Part shown: positions 8,811 to 17,205 of the stretch, in pieces | Numbering within the stretch: position 1 is the stretch's first letter | How the letters are laid out: each line of letters starts with the position of its first letter | Origin: Flavobacterium sinopsychrotolerans | Lineage (GTDB): Bacteria > Bacteroidota > Bacteroidia > Flavobacteriales > Flavobacteriaceae | DNA length: 64,000 nt | Direction of reading: 5' to 3' | NCBI RefSeq assembly: GCF_900110375.1 | Contig: NZ_FODN01000003.1 | Coordinates: 62,001-126,000 of the forward strand | Program-made: the position numbers and the translations under genes | Notes under the pieces: model-generated | What the model saw: the letters and a program-made list of their open reading frames with translations, nothing else | What the model was told of the DNA's origin: nothing | Database searches by the model: none

Positions 8811-10572
8811 TGCGGTTTAATAACAAATGAACTGCTCCTTCTATATCTTCTATTTTGTCAATTAATTCAAATTGAGTTCCAATATCTGGAGTATTAATGT
8901 CATTGAAATTAGCAAACTTTACCGTTTGATTCTCTTTTACACGGACAAAACCTTCTCCTAATATCAAAGCAATTTTTTCATAATCATGATAAAAATATTC
9001 CTGCAATAATGGAAAGATATTGTTTTTGAAAACCGATTTTAAACTTACAACGTCTCCGTTTCTAATTTTTAAAAAATAAGAATGGCCAATAGTATGATCC
9101 CGATCTAGTAAAACTTCAATTCTTTCATTAATGGTTTTTAATACCTCAGCTAAATTAAAATCGTTGAATTGTATTTCTTCTAATAATGCTGGATTAGGCA
9201 TAATTTCTGAAAAGGAAAAACGTCTGCGTAAAGCGGTATCCAAAGCTTCTACACTTCGATCTGCCGTATTCATGGTACCAATGATATAAAGATTAGAAGG
9301 AACTCCTAATTCTCTTTTAGAATAAGGCAATTTTACTTTAAGTTCGTTAGTAGAACCCAATCTTTTATCGTCTTCAATCAAAGTGATTAATTCCCCAAAA
9401 ACAGCTGAAACATTTCCCCGATTTATCTCGTCAATAAAAATTGCATACTTGTTTTTCGGATCCGCTTCTGCTTTAATACAGAGTTTTTTAAATATACCGT
9501 CTTTGATTTCAAAAGCGACTTCGGTTTCTCCTTCATCTAATCTCGGTTTTATACCTTCTACAAAATCCTCATAACTGAATGACTGATGAAAAGTAACGAA
9601 GTCATAATTCTTAATTAAGGTATCATTACTAGGTTTGTAATTTTCACTAATCGCTAGAATTTTTTTTCCTTCAGGGTAATAATCTTCTAATAATTTTTCA
9701 TCTATTGTCCATAGCGAATCTTCACTTTTTGAGAAGTATAATGGTTCCGATCTGTTACTCACATTCACAAAAGGGCATTCCATTACAGTATGACTTTGCA
9801 ATTGTCCCCAAATGGTTGGTCGAACTGTTTTGGAAGAAGATAATTTTTCTTTTATTTTTATTAATTCATGATTTACGATATCATTTACCTTTGTCTTACC
9901 AAGATCAAGAACAGCAATACTTATTACTTGCCACCACGTTAAATCAGCAACAACTGATTCTAAATACTGTTCTTTTGTTAAGGCAGTTTCTCTTATTGTA
10001 AAATTATCAAAATGGGTGTTTTGCAATTCAAAGGTTTTTCCTGTTCCAGGAGGACCGTAAAGGATTTGGTTTAGAGGTTGAATGATTCTATTATTTATTG
10101 TTCCCATGTCGATTCCACTTTTTATACTATTGAGATCTAATAATGTTTCATATTGTTCTCTTATTGTAGTAAAATTAGTTCCCTGACTACCACCTTTGAA
10201 ATCTTTAAAAACATCATCATTTTTGATGGTTTCCCAAAGAACAGGGTTGTTAAAATAGTTGTGCTCTATCTCAATTGACACACGATTATTATCAACTTGT
10301 TCTGTTGATTTTAGGTAAAAATCCATTTCTGAATTTTCTTCTTTCCTATAAGTGACAGCAGAAGTTACACGAGCCAGAGCATAACAACCTGAATTTTGCC
10401 CTGTTAACCACAAAATTATTTTATCCCCAATTTTGATTTTGTCTTTATGTGCACTAACAGTCCATGTTTTTATAGCATTAGCTTCCAATGCAGCAATCAT
10501 GTTATATATTTTGGGATTACCTTGAAAAACCCAATAATTAATTGTCTTCTGTTGAATAAATCTCTCTTGCAA
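8803..10572 (-). CDS. mcrB: McrB-like GTPase with N-terminal EVE domain (main open part of an interrupted gene)
   Basis: 589 residues from a TTG at 10572. Residues 10-145 form an EVE (PUA-like) modified-base reader, recognisable from NYWVFQGNP, then the [11 protein letters not shown] strand and YALARVTS. The AAA+ core has Walker A GPPGTGKT at 173-180, Walker [10 protein letters not shown] and the McrB-type signature MNTADRS followed by RRRFSF. No ATG lies at a suitable place. The same reading frame continues upstream for 19 codons ([19 protein letters not shown] and on) to a TAG at 10632-10630, and 14 codons before that to a TAA. The entry is therefore probably the larger 3' portion of a longer McrB; see the adjacent head fragment. 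Whether it is still made from an internal start is unknown. Confidence 0.85.
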   Translation of the reverse strand: MQERFIQQKTINYWVFQGNPKIYNMIAALEANAIKTWTVSAHKDKIKIGDKIILWLTGQNSGCYALARVTSAVTYRKEENSEMDFYLKSTEQVDNNRVSIEIEHNYFNNPVLWETIKNDDVFKDFKGGSQGTNFTTIREQYETLLDLNSIKSGIDMGTINNRIIQPLNQILYGPPGTGKTFELQNTHFDNFTIRETALTKEQYLESVVADLTWWQVISIAVLDLGKTKVNDIVNHELIKIKEKLSSSKTVRPTIWGQLQSHTVMECPFVNVSNRSEPLYFSKSEDSLWTIDEKLLEDYYPEGKKILAISENYKPSNDTLIKNYDFVTFHQSFSYEDFVEGIKPRLDEGETEVAFEIKDGIFKKLCIKAEADPKNKYAIFIDEINRGNVSAVFGELITLIEDDKRLGSTNELKVKLPYSKRELGVPSNLYIIGTMNTADRSVEALDTALRRRFSFSEIMPNPALLEEIQFNDFNLAEVLKTINERIEVLLDRDHTIGHSYFLKIRNGDVVSLKSVFKNNIFPLLQEYFYHDYEKIALILGEGFVRVKENQTVKFANFNDINTPDIGTQFELIDKIEDIEGAVHLLLNRNV

Positions 10573-10674
10573 AAATTTCAGGTAATTATTATTACCTAAA
10601 ATTGCTCTCGGTTGATCATTGGAACGCTCCTAACTATAAATAGCAAAATCGCTATTTTTATCATAAATATTTTC

Positions 10675-11151
10675 TTATATGCTTTCAAATTGAGTTTTAA
10701 AATTTATGGTATCAATAACGAAAAGTTCAGTATTGAAATTTTCTTTATACTTTGTTTCATTTAATTCCAATTCATTTAAAAGCCGCTCTTTTTTTGCACC
10801 AAATTGCTTCGAAAAATAATTACTTTTTTTACCATCATTAGAAATAATCCAGTCTGCAAATTTTTCCTTTACATTTATTAAGTCTGCCGTTTCCACTATC
10901 TTATTGACTATTTCAAATCCTTCTTTTTTTAATAATTGAAAAGCAGGAGTATCAATGCCACCTGAAAAAGTATTAGAATCAAGTTCTTCCCCTGTTGCAA
11001 ATCGATTAGCAATGCTAATAACTAATTTTGGAGGATAGGGTTTGTCTTCATGGATTACATCATAGGTACTGGAATGTCTTCCGGATCTAATTCCCTGTTT
11101 GTCAATTTCTTTAATTGCAGCTAGTATGTGCTCTTTTTTGATTTCGTTCAT
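10675..11151 (-). pseudogene. N-terminal head domain of the interrupted McrB (ScoMcrA-head-like)
   Basis: 158 residues ending at TAA (10677-10675). The pattern I-K-E-I-D-K-Q-G-I, then KPYPPKLVISIANRF and FSGG...LKKEGFEIV matches the ScoMcrA-like N-terminal head domain found on McrA/McrB restriction proteins. This open frame and the McrB frame at 8803-10572 are in the same phase. Between them lie only two in-frame stops (TAA at 10677-10675 and TAG at 10632-10630), and the intervening codons read like protein (ENIYDKNSDFAIYS, then [15 protein letters not shown]). The simplest reading is one ancestral gene with two nonsense codons; a natural split into a separate head protein is the alternative. 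Confidence 0.65.
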
Positions 11152-11183
11152 TTGATGTTATTTACTACTAAAAGCTTGAAAAA

Positions 11184-11873
11184 TTAATTATACCTGTAAC
11201 AATTATAGCATTCAGGTTTAGACATCGTTGTATTCTCTTCTTTACCACACTTGTGGCAAACATTCTCAATGTAATCATAGTTCTCCCAAAAATTCCAATT
11301 TGAAAAACAATCAGTACAATAAGGTTTTTCAGGGTTGCACTTTATTTCATCTTCACAACGAATACAATAACCCTTATGTTTATTTTGTTCTTTTGACTTT
11401 GGTTTTGAATAATTATTTACTTCTTTAACATAAGTTTTTTTTGCTTTTATTTCATCAGCTGAGCCAATTATAGACATGGTTTCTTTTACTGCACTTTCAT
11501 ACAATTCTTTGTCATTTCTTCTTTCAATAAATATACCCATTTCTCTATTGTTTTGTTCCGAGAATTCATACATATTCATTGAGGTAATAACCATTTCACT
11601 TTCATTAAAATAGCATTTTGCATGCAGATTTTCAAAAAAATACAACTGCATGTTTTTCAATGTTTGTAAGTTATTTAATTGATCCTCTTTTAAATTATTT
11701 TTACCATAAACAATTTTAATGTTTACGCCCCTTTGTGAAGCGTCCTTCAATCTTTCTAAAAATGTTTTAGAGATTTGTAAATAAGGAGAAACCAAAAATA
11801 ATTCTTTTGTTGCCCCAATAATTATATCTTCTAAATGATGGGATGTACCTTTTGTTGTTAAAAATTTAGCCAT
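11184..11873 (-). CDS. Single-HKD phospholipase-D-fold nuclease with C-terminal zinc-ribbon motifs
   Basis: 229 residues. The first 135 form a PLD-like fold with one HKD motif: His84-x-Lys86 in LHAKCYF, then the Ser/Asn strand (ITSMNMYEFSEQN) and Glu111. One-HKD proteins usually act as dimers, as in BfiI- and Nuc-type nucleases. After a Lys-rich linker the C terminus carries three pairs of CxxC-type cysteines (CIRCEDE, CTDCF, CHKCG, CYNCY), which look like two small zinc ribbons that could bind DNA. It lies 32 bp upstream of the McrB head fragment on the same strand, so it may be a third part of the restriction operon. The substrate is not evident. Confidence 0.75.
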   Translation of the reverse strand: MAKFLTTKGTSHHLEDIIIGATKELFLVSPYLQISKTFLERLKDASQRGVNIKIVYGKNNLKEDQLNNLQTLKNMQLYFFENLHAKCYFNESEMVITSMNMYEFSEQNNREMGIFIERRNDKELYESAVKETMSIIGSADEIKAKKTYVKEVNNYSKPKSKEQNKHKGYCIRCEDEIKCNPEKPYCTDCFSNWNFWENYDYIENVCHKCGKEENTTMSKPECYNCYRYN

Positions 11874-12076
11874 TTAATTTCTACCCTGTAATTAATATAT
11901 TTTTTTATTTTTCTTCTTATAAAATCTTTATGTAACAAATAAAATAATCCAATTCTGAACTTTTTAAACCTTTTCTAATGAAAAAGTAAAGTTTGCATTA
12001 GCTTTATGTTTGGTCATTTACCCATGTACGCTTGTTTTTCGTAGCCTTTTTAGTCTAGCATAGTTATTCTTTTGAG

Positions 12077-14689
12077 TTACATAAAACTCTGTTCTAATCC
12101 CATTTGTCTAATTCTATCCAACCACTCAAAAATCATAGTTGAATTATATTTTCTATTACCAAATGCATCTTTCTCTTTCTCCATTGCTATTGCCATTAGC
12201 GCATATTCATTTTCTAATGAAGTTGAAAATATCCCTTGGTCATCTGTATTTATTGAAACAGACAGTTGGGGACAATCTTTTATTAAATCGGGAGACGTTT
12301 CTAATCCAAGATTGAAAAATTTACTAATTGGATGTTTTGCATATCTTTTGAACGTACCAATCAAATAATTAGAAGTTGGATTGCATTCAATTGCAATATT
12401 TTTAATTTTTATGTCATGCATCATTTTTTCTTGGACAGCCTCAACTAATAACATATAATCATGTGTGACCTCAAATTGCTTTATCAATTTACCGTCTTCC
12501 TTTATTTTTGGATTAAAATGATATTGTTGATTTAAAAACTTTACATCAATATTTTTTCTTGTATTTTTTGATTTAGGATATTCTTCATTTATGCGACATC
12601 TTTCCCAATAGGTTAAATTTATTTTTTCATATACATCTGTATCTAAAGTGTCTATATATAAATATGGATCATCACCTCTTAATTTCCAAGCGTCATGATA
12701 TATTGTTTGATGAAAATATTTATTTTTAAATTCATTTTTTTTATCAAAATTATCTTTATACAATTCTGAAAATAGATTTTCATATAATTTTTCCAATCTA
12801 TTCACTTCATTTCTACAAATACCTATTCCAAATTTTCTAATTTTAGCAAGTAACCAAACCGTATTGTCTAAAACGATTTGTTTTGGAAGCATTAATTTAT
12901 GTTTCTTAAACTGATAATACTCTTTTGCATCTATTCCTAAAGCTAAAGCATGTCCAATACGGTCACCCTGCGTAAGATTTAGAAAAATAACACATTCATC
13001 AATGGCTCTTAATCCATCAACTAAATCATAGAAGTCTTCTCCAGCGTGATACGTTGCATATATTTTATGTTCACTCACCACTTGTTTTAAATGATTTAAA
13101 GTGCCTTTTAATTTGTGATTTTTTAAATATCTAAAGCCCTGTGCAAATACTTCAGGTGATGCTGCAAATTCACTTGAAGCTGCATCAATACCTCTTATAG
13201 ATTCAGAGTATTTTATGTTTTTTTCTCGTAATGTACTTATAGCAATGGATTGGTTTTTAATTTCTTTCCTCAATTTAGAATGCCTGCAAGTGACATAACT
13301 TGAAATACTTGAAACTTTTAATTTATCTTCTTTTTTAATATAATGTATAGTATAAAAATGCTTTGGTTTTTGATTCAATTCGGAAGTAACTAATTCGGGT
13401 CTAAATTCCTTTTCTGATTGAATAGCATTTTTTTTTAGTGTTTTATTATAAGAGGCAATACTTTCACTTAATTTACTATATTCCTCTTTTGGTGTTATAC
13501 GTACTTCAAAAGAACTTATTTTACTATGATTCAAAGTGTCGTTAACTGCAAGGTTCACAAATGCAGTATGGTAAATGGAATGGTCTGGAAGAAATAATTC
13601 CTTTCTGTCTTGATATTTTGAAAAATTTCCAAAACCTATTTTGTCATTCACTTGAATTAACTCAGCTCTAAATTGTGCTTTTATCAATAAATAAGTATGA
13701 AATAGATGATGGAACTTTTTGAAATCTTTATCTTGATTATATATTTTTTTGAAACAATCATACATTAATTTGCGTTCACCATAAAATATATACGAATGCG
13801 ATAAGTTTTGAATATGAATGTTTTTGGGTATAGCATAATCAATTACTTCTGTATTTTTAAAATGCTTGAACCTGTGTCCACAATCTTTTTTATTTAAACC
13901 TATTTCTTGATTTAATTCATTCAGTTTAATTATTAAATCGTTTGAATTTATATTATTTGAATCTTGAGTTAAATCAATATCTAGTATTGGATTTAAATTG
14001 TTAATATGATTGAATAATTTTGATCTAATATATGCAGCTTTGTAAACTAATACTTTTAATGTTTTTTTTGAAGAATTGGAAGAATTGGAAGTCTTAGTAA
14101 GTAAAGTCATTTCTTTTTCTAAAGCAGTAAATTCCTTTTCAAAATGATTAACATTATTCATTAAGTTTATCCAACTCAAATCAAAAACAGGTCCTGAACC
14201 TTTCAAATGAAAATGATTTTCTGCTAATCCTTTTTTTAATAAAATTCGCAATCTTTTATTGTTGGAGAATGCTGTTGGTCGCCATGAGAAGAAATCTCTA
14301 CCTCTTTGTGAAACACTATCTGTATAGGCAAAATGAGAGCAAGTCAATAAATCCTCTCCAACATAATAGGATAAATCACGCCATTTTAATAAATGTTGGT
14401 ATTCTATAAAAGGCTCAAGATTTTCTTCGACTACTACTTTGGAATTAAAATGGGTCAGAATATTAAAAACCGATTTTTTTTTGACTTTATCATTTACCAA
14501 AAACCAATCAGTTTCTAACTTGATAAATACATTTTGAATTTCATCCAAAGAATAATTAGAAAATGAATGAAGTCCATTTTCTAAAAAACTTTGCTGACCA
14601 ATATAGTCTTCTTCGTATTTTGCCCTTAATACTTTATCAGGACAATAATCAGCAAATAATAAGCGTATTGATTTACGAAGATTATCCAT
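12077..14689 (-). CDS. rdrB: RADAR adenosine deaminase RdrB
   Basis: 870 residues, the size of RdrB proteins. All adenosine-deaminase metal and substrate motifs are visible: HFH at 159-161 within ENHFHLKGSG, then HAGEDFYDL, GDRIGHALALG, IECNPTSN and SINTDDQGIF, the last corresponding to the usual DDP. In RADAR, RdrB oligomers deaminate adenosine (in RNA or nucleotides) on phage infection, working with the ATPase RdrA. Its start overlaps the end of the preceding gene by 8 bp, which fits an rdrA-rdrB operon. The sequence is unbroken over the full length. The family call is firm, while the activity in this strain is inferred, because its RdrA partner is in two pieces. Confidence 0.85.
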   Translation of the reverse strand: MDNLRKSIRLLFADYCPDKVLRAKYEEDYIGQQSFLENGLHSFSNYSLDEIQNVFIKLETDWFLVNDKVKKKSVFNILTHFNSKVVVEENLEPFIEYQHLLKWRDLSYYVGEDLLTCSHFAYTDSVSQRGRDFFSWRPTAFSNNKRLRILLKKGLAENHFHLKGSGPVFDLSWINLMNNVNHFEKEFTALEKEMTLLTKTSNSSNSSKKTLKVLVYKAAYIRSKLFNHINNLNPILDIDLTQDSNNINSNDLIIKLNELNQEIGLNKKDCGHRFKHFKNTEVIDYAIPKNIHIQNLSHSYIFYGERKLMYDCFKKIYNQDKDFKKFHHLFHTYLLIKAQFRAELIQVNDKIGFGNFSKYQDRKELFLPDHSIYHTAFVNLAVNDTLNHSKISSFEVRITPKEEYSKLSESIASYNKTLKKNAIQSEKEFRPELVTSELNQKPKHFYTIHYIKKEDKLKVSSISSYVTCRHSKLRKEIKNQSIAISTLREKNIKYSESIRGIDAASSEFAASPEVFAQGFRYLKNHKLKGTLNHLKQVVSEHKIYATYHAGEDFYDLVDGLRAIDECVIFLNLTQGDRIGHALALGIDAKEYYQFKKHKLMLPKQIVLDNTVWLLAKIRKFGIGICRNEVNRLEKLYENLFSELYKDNFDKKNEFKNKYFHQTIYHDAWKLRGDDPYLYIDTLDTDVYEKINLTYWERCRINEEYPKSKNTRKNIDVKFLNQQYHFNPKIKEDGKLIKQFEVTHDYMLLVEAVQEKMMHDIKIKNIAIECNPTSNYLIGTFKRYAKHPISKFFNLGLETSPDLIKDCPQLSVSINTDDQGIFSTSLENEYALMAIAMEKEKDAFGNRKYNSTMIFEWLDRIRQMGLEQSFM

Positions 14690-16142
14690 TTGCGATTTTC
14701 AATAATAAGCTGTAAATATTGTTAAATCCACTATTAAATTGTCTATCCATTAGATTTCTGTATTTTTTTAAATCTTTATAAACTTCAATATCTTTTTCAA
14801 ACACTTTAATCAAATTATTTATTGCTTGTTTTGTTCCTTGTTGACTATTTTTAGAGTTTTTGTCAAAATACTTAGCGTACTTTTCTAATACAAGGTTAGC
14901 ATTTTCTATAGTGTTTCTATTATAAGGCTGATTTTTATTTATTCTATTAAAAACATTTTCAATTATATTATTGCAATCAGTCTCATTTTCAAGCCAGAAT
15001 TTAAATATAGGATTATTGATCATTACATCATTTTCAATATGATCCAAAAATTTATATTTCAATTTTAATTGGTCAAAACAAAAAACAAAACCTTTGAATA
15101 AATAATCATTAATAGTTTTTGAATAACTTATATGTGGTTCTCTATAATTTGTCGTAAAATCATCAAGTTTATCAAGAAATTCTTTTACAAATTCAATATT
15201 TGTAAACAATATTTTCAATTCATAATTATTTATGCTCCAATCCTTACATTCATTGATGAATTGAATAACATTATTATTATTATTATTATTATTATTTAGA
15301 AAATCATAATTATTTGCTTCAAGTATAAAAATACTTACAAAAGGGTATAGTGGCGAAAACATTGCATTATCATAGATAGAAAATTTTCTTATCCTTTCAA
15401 AAATTCTTTCATCGGTTAACCTGTATTTTGAATCATATTTACCTAAATATGGTAAAAAATTAATTAGCCAAATTTTTTGCAAATCATTTAGTTCATTATG
15501 AAAAGGCTTCAAATTAAACTCAAAAAAATCTCTTCTTCTTCTTCTTGAATCAGATTGGATTACAGGGAAAACTTCAAAGTTATCATTAACTAGACCACCT
15601 TTAAATAAATTTTCTTGAATTGAAGAATTTGCTTTTAAAAATCTTAATGATGTATATATTTTTAAATAATTTATAAATTTTCTACTAATATGGTCGTTTA
15701 TATCAAAGCTTTCCTCTAGATATTGAAAACTTAAACAAATATCAGATATTGAAATGTTATTTGGATTTTTAGCTTTAAGTATATCTGTTTCAATTTCCGA
15801 AATACTATCATCACTCAATTTTAATAAACTATTTAATAATACAACATTAAAAATAAGATCGTTGCAGTCTTCAAGTCTTTTAAAAATACTTGTTTTTTCA
15901 TTATTAAATTCTGATGTGACTCTATTTCCAAGATACCTAATGAATTTATTCAAATTATCATCTTCACTTTTAAAAGGACTCATTAGTTCATGATATCCTC
16001 TTAAAGTATTCGGAATTAAATCGTTGTAAAAAAAATCTGGTTTACTTATGAACAGACCTATTTTCTTATAGATAAAATCAAAAGTTAAGTCTTGTATGTC
16101 CTTCCCTTCTGAGAGTATTAAATCATTAAATTTTAAAATCAT
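14682..16142 (-). CDS. rdrA: C-terminal portion of split RADAR ATPase RdrA
   Basis: 486 residues, predicted mostly helical, with no P-loop of its own. It starts 2 bp after the stop of the ATPase fragment upstream and overlaps rdrB by 8 bp. Read across the junction in the other frame, the two proteins join smoothly (LPNLK, then NVLNMILKFNDLILSEGKD), and together they have about 800 residues, the size expected of RdrA. It contains a run of nine asparagines encoded by an ATT/AAT microsatellite and a KPDFFYNDLIPNTLRGYHEL stretch of the type found after KAP/STAND ATPase cores. It may be translated by restart, by -1 slippage, or not at all. Confidence 0.65.
   Translation of the reverse strand: MILKFNDLILSEGKDIQDLTFDFIYKKIGLFISKPDFFYNDLIPNTLRGYHELMSPFKSEDDNLNKFIRYLGNRVTSEFNNEKTSIFKRLEDCNDLIFNVVLLNSLLKLSDDSISEIETDILKAKNPNNISISDICLSFQYLEESFDINDHISRKFINYLKIYTSLRFLKANSSIQENLFKGGLVNDNFEVFPVIQSDSRRRRRDFFEFNLKPFHNELNDLQKIWLINFLPYLGKYDSKYRLTDERIFERIRKFSIYDNAMFSPLYPFVSIFILEANNYDFLNNNNNNNNNVIQFINECKDWSINNYELKILFTNIEFVKEFLDKLDDFTTNYREPHISYSKTINDYLFKGFVFCFDQLKLKYKFLDHIENDVMINNPIFKFWLENETDCNNIIENVFNRINKNQPYNRNTIENANLVLEKYAKYFDKNSKNSQQGTKQAINNLIKVFEKDIEVYKDLKKYRNLMDRQFNSGFNNIYSLLLKIANG
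15270..15296. repeat. (ATT)9 trinucleotide microsatellite in the RdrA C-terminal gene
   Basis: Nine perfect ATT units on the plus strand encode a polyasparagine run on the minus strand. Length changes of one unit would keep the frame. A second, longer copy of the same type lies in another gene at 27561-27593. Confidence 0.95.
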
Positions 16143-16144
16143 AT

Positions 16145-17098
16145 TTAAAACATTTTTAAGTTAGGTAATTCTAGTCTTTTCTCAAATGGCAATATTTTTT
16201 CAATATATTTTTCTGTTTTATTAATTAACTCAATTTCTGTTAACTCATTTGATTTGTATTTGATTAAATTATCAAATTCTTTGTAATAATTATTTAAAAC
16301 AGATTCTCTCAATTGTTCAACTTTACAAGCTATTAAAATAATAATTTTACTTTGAATTAATAACTGACGAATATCTTCTAACATTTCATATGTTTTCGAA
16401 ATATTCAAATCAAAATCATCAATTGCAATTACTAAAAATTCTTTATCTTCAAAAGATTTTAAATATTCCGTAACTAAATCTTTAAAACAATCTCTTAAAT
16501 TACTACTCGTTGCTAGCTTACTTAGAGCTTCAATAGTTTCAAGTTTATATAATTCTTTTCTATCAGAATTTATTATTTGAAGGTTTTCAAATACTTTTTG
16601 AAAACGAGAAATTAAATTTCTTCTTACATCTTCTGAAATGTCTGAATCCTTTTCTTTTAATTTATCTTGAAACTTGGAAAACATTTTAGCTAAAATAATT
16701 TCAAATAAACTTTCATTTCCCTTGAATAAAGAGGGATCAATAATATCAATTTCAGCAAATTTATTATTTCGTAAAATTTCAAAGGTTGACTTTAATGATT
16801 TATCGTCAAGTTTTTTCGCGTCAAAAAAAACTTTATGTTTATTTTCATCTTTATTATTTATCAATGCATTTCTAAAAGAAATCATTGATGAACTTTTTCC
16901 TTTACCTCTTTCTCCAGTAAAAGCTATTATATTATTAAAATCGTCATATTTGTTTTTACTATTAGATTGATTAATTATTTCAACAACATTTTCTGCAGCA
17001 TTGATGTAAACATCTTTAAAAATAGAATTATGAAAATCTTTTCCCTCTTCAATTTTTATTCTGTATTCTTCGTTTAAATTAATTGTTAATGTTGACAT
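16145..17098 (-). CDS. rdrA: N-terminal ATPase portion of split RADAR RdrA
   Basis: 317 residues. Walker A is GERGKGKS at 62-69 and Walker B is VIAIDDFD at 223-230, followed by a sensor-like strand (KIIILIACKVEQL), as in AAA+/KAP-type ATPases and in RdrA. It stops with TAA just after an A5 run (TTA AAA ATG); a -1 slip on the Lys AAA codon would bypass the stop and enter the frame of the next gene. RdrA normally is one protein whose ATPase ring delivers substrate to RdrB. It is the first gene of the RADAR operon; 107 bp of A/T-rich DNA separate it from the DUF2075 gene upstream. Confidence 0.7.
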   Translation of the reverse strand: MSTLTINLNEEYRIKIEEGKDFHNSIFKDVYINAAENVVEIINQSNSKNKYDDFNNIIAFTGERGKGKSSSMISFRNALINNKDENKHKVFFDAKKLDDKSLKSTFEILRNNKFAEIDIIDPSLFKGNESLFEIILAKMFSKFQDKLKEKDSDISEDVRRNLISRFQKVFENLQIINSDRKELYKLETIEALSKLATSSNLRDCFKDLVTEYLKSFEDKEFLVIAIDDFDLNISKTYEMLEDIRQLLIQSKIIILIACKVEQLRESVLNNYYKEFDNLIKYKSNELTEIELINKTEKYIEKILPFEKRLELPNLKMF

Positions 17099-17205
17099 AT
17101 ATTATTTTTTATTTTTTAAATTCAATTACTCTCCCACACTTACCTGACTATTCATCAACAAAGGCAACAATCGATCTAGTAGTTTTTTTTAAGATAATTG
17201 GTGGT

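Noticed and set aside
15262..15300. ATT repeats looked like a short repeat array
   Set aside because: They are perfect trinucleotides inside a gene, without spacers or palindromic repeats, so they are microsatellites and not a CRISPR array.
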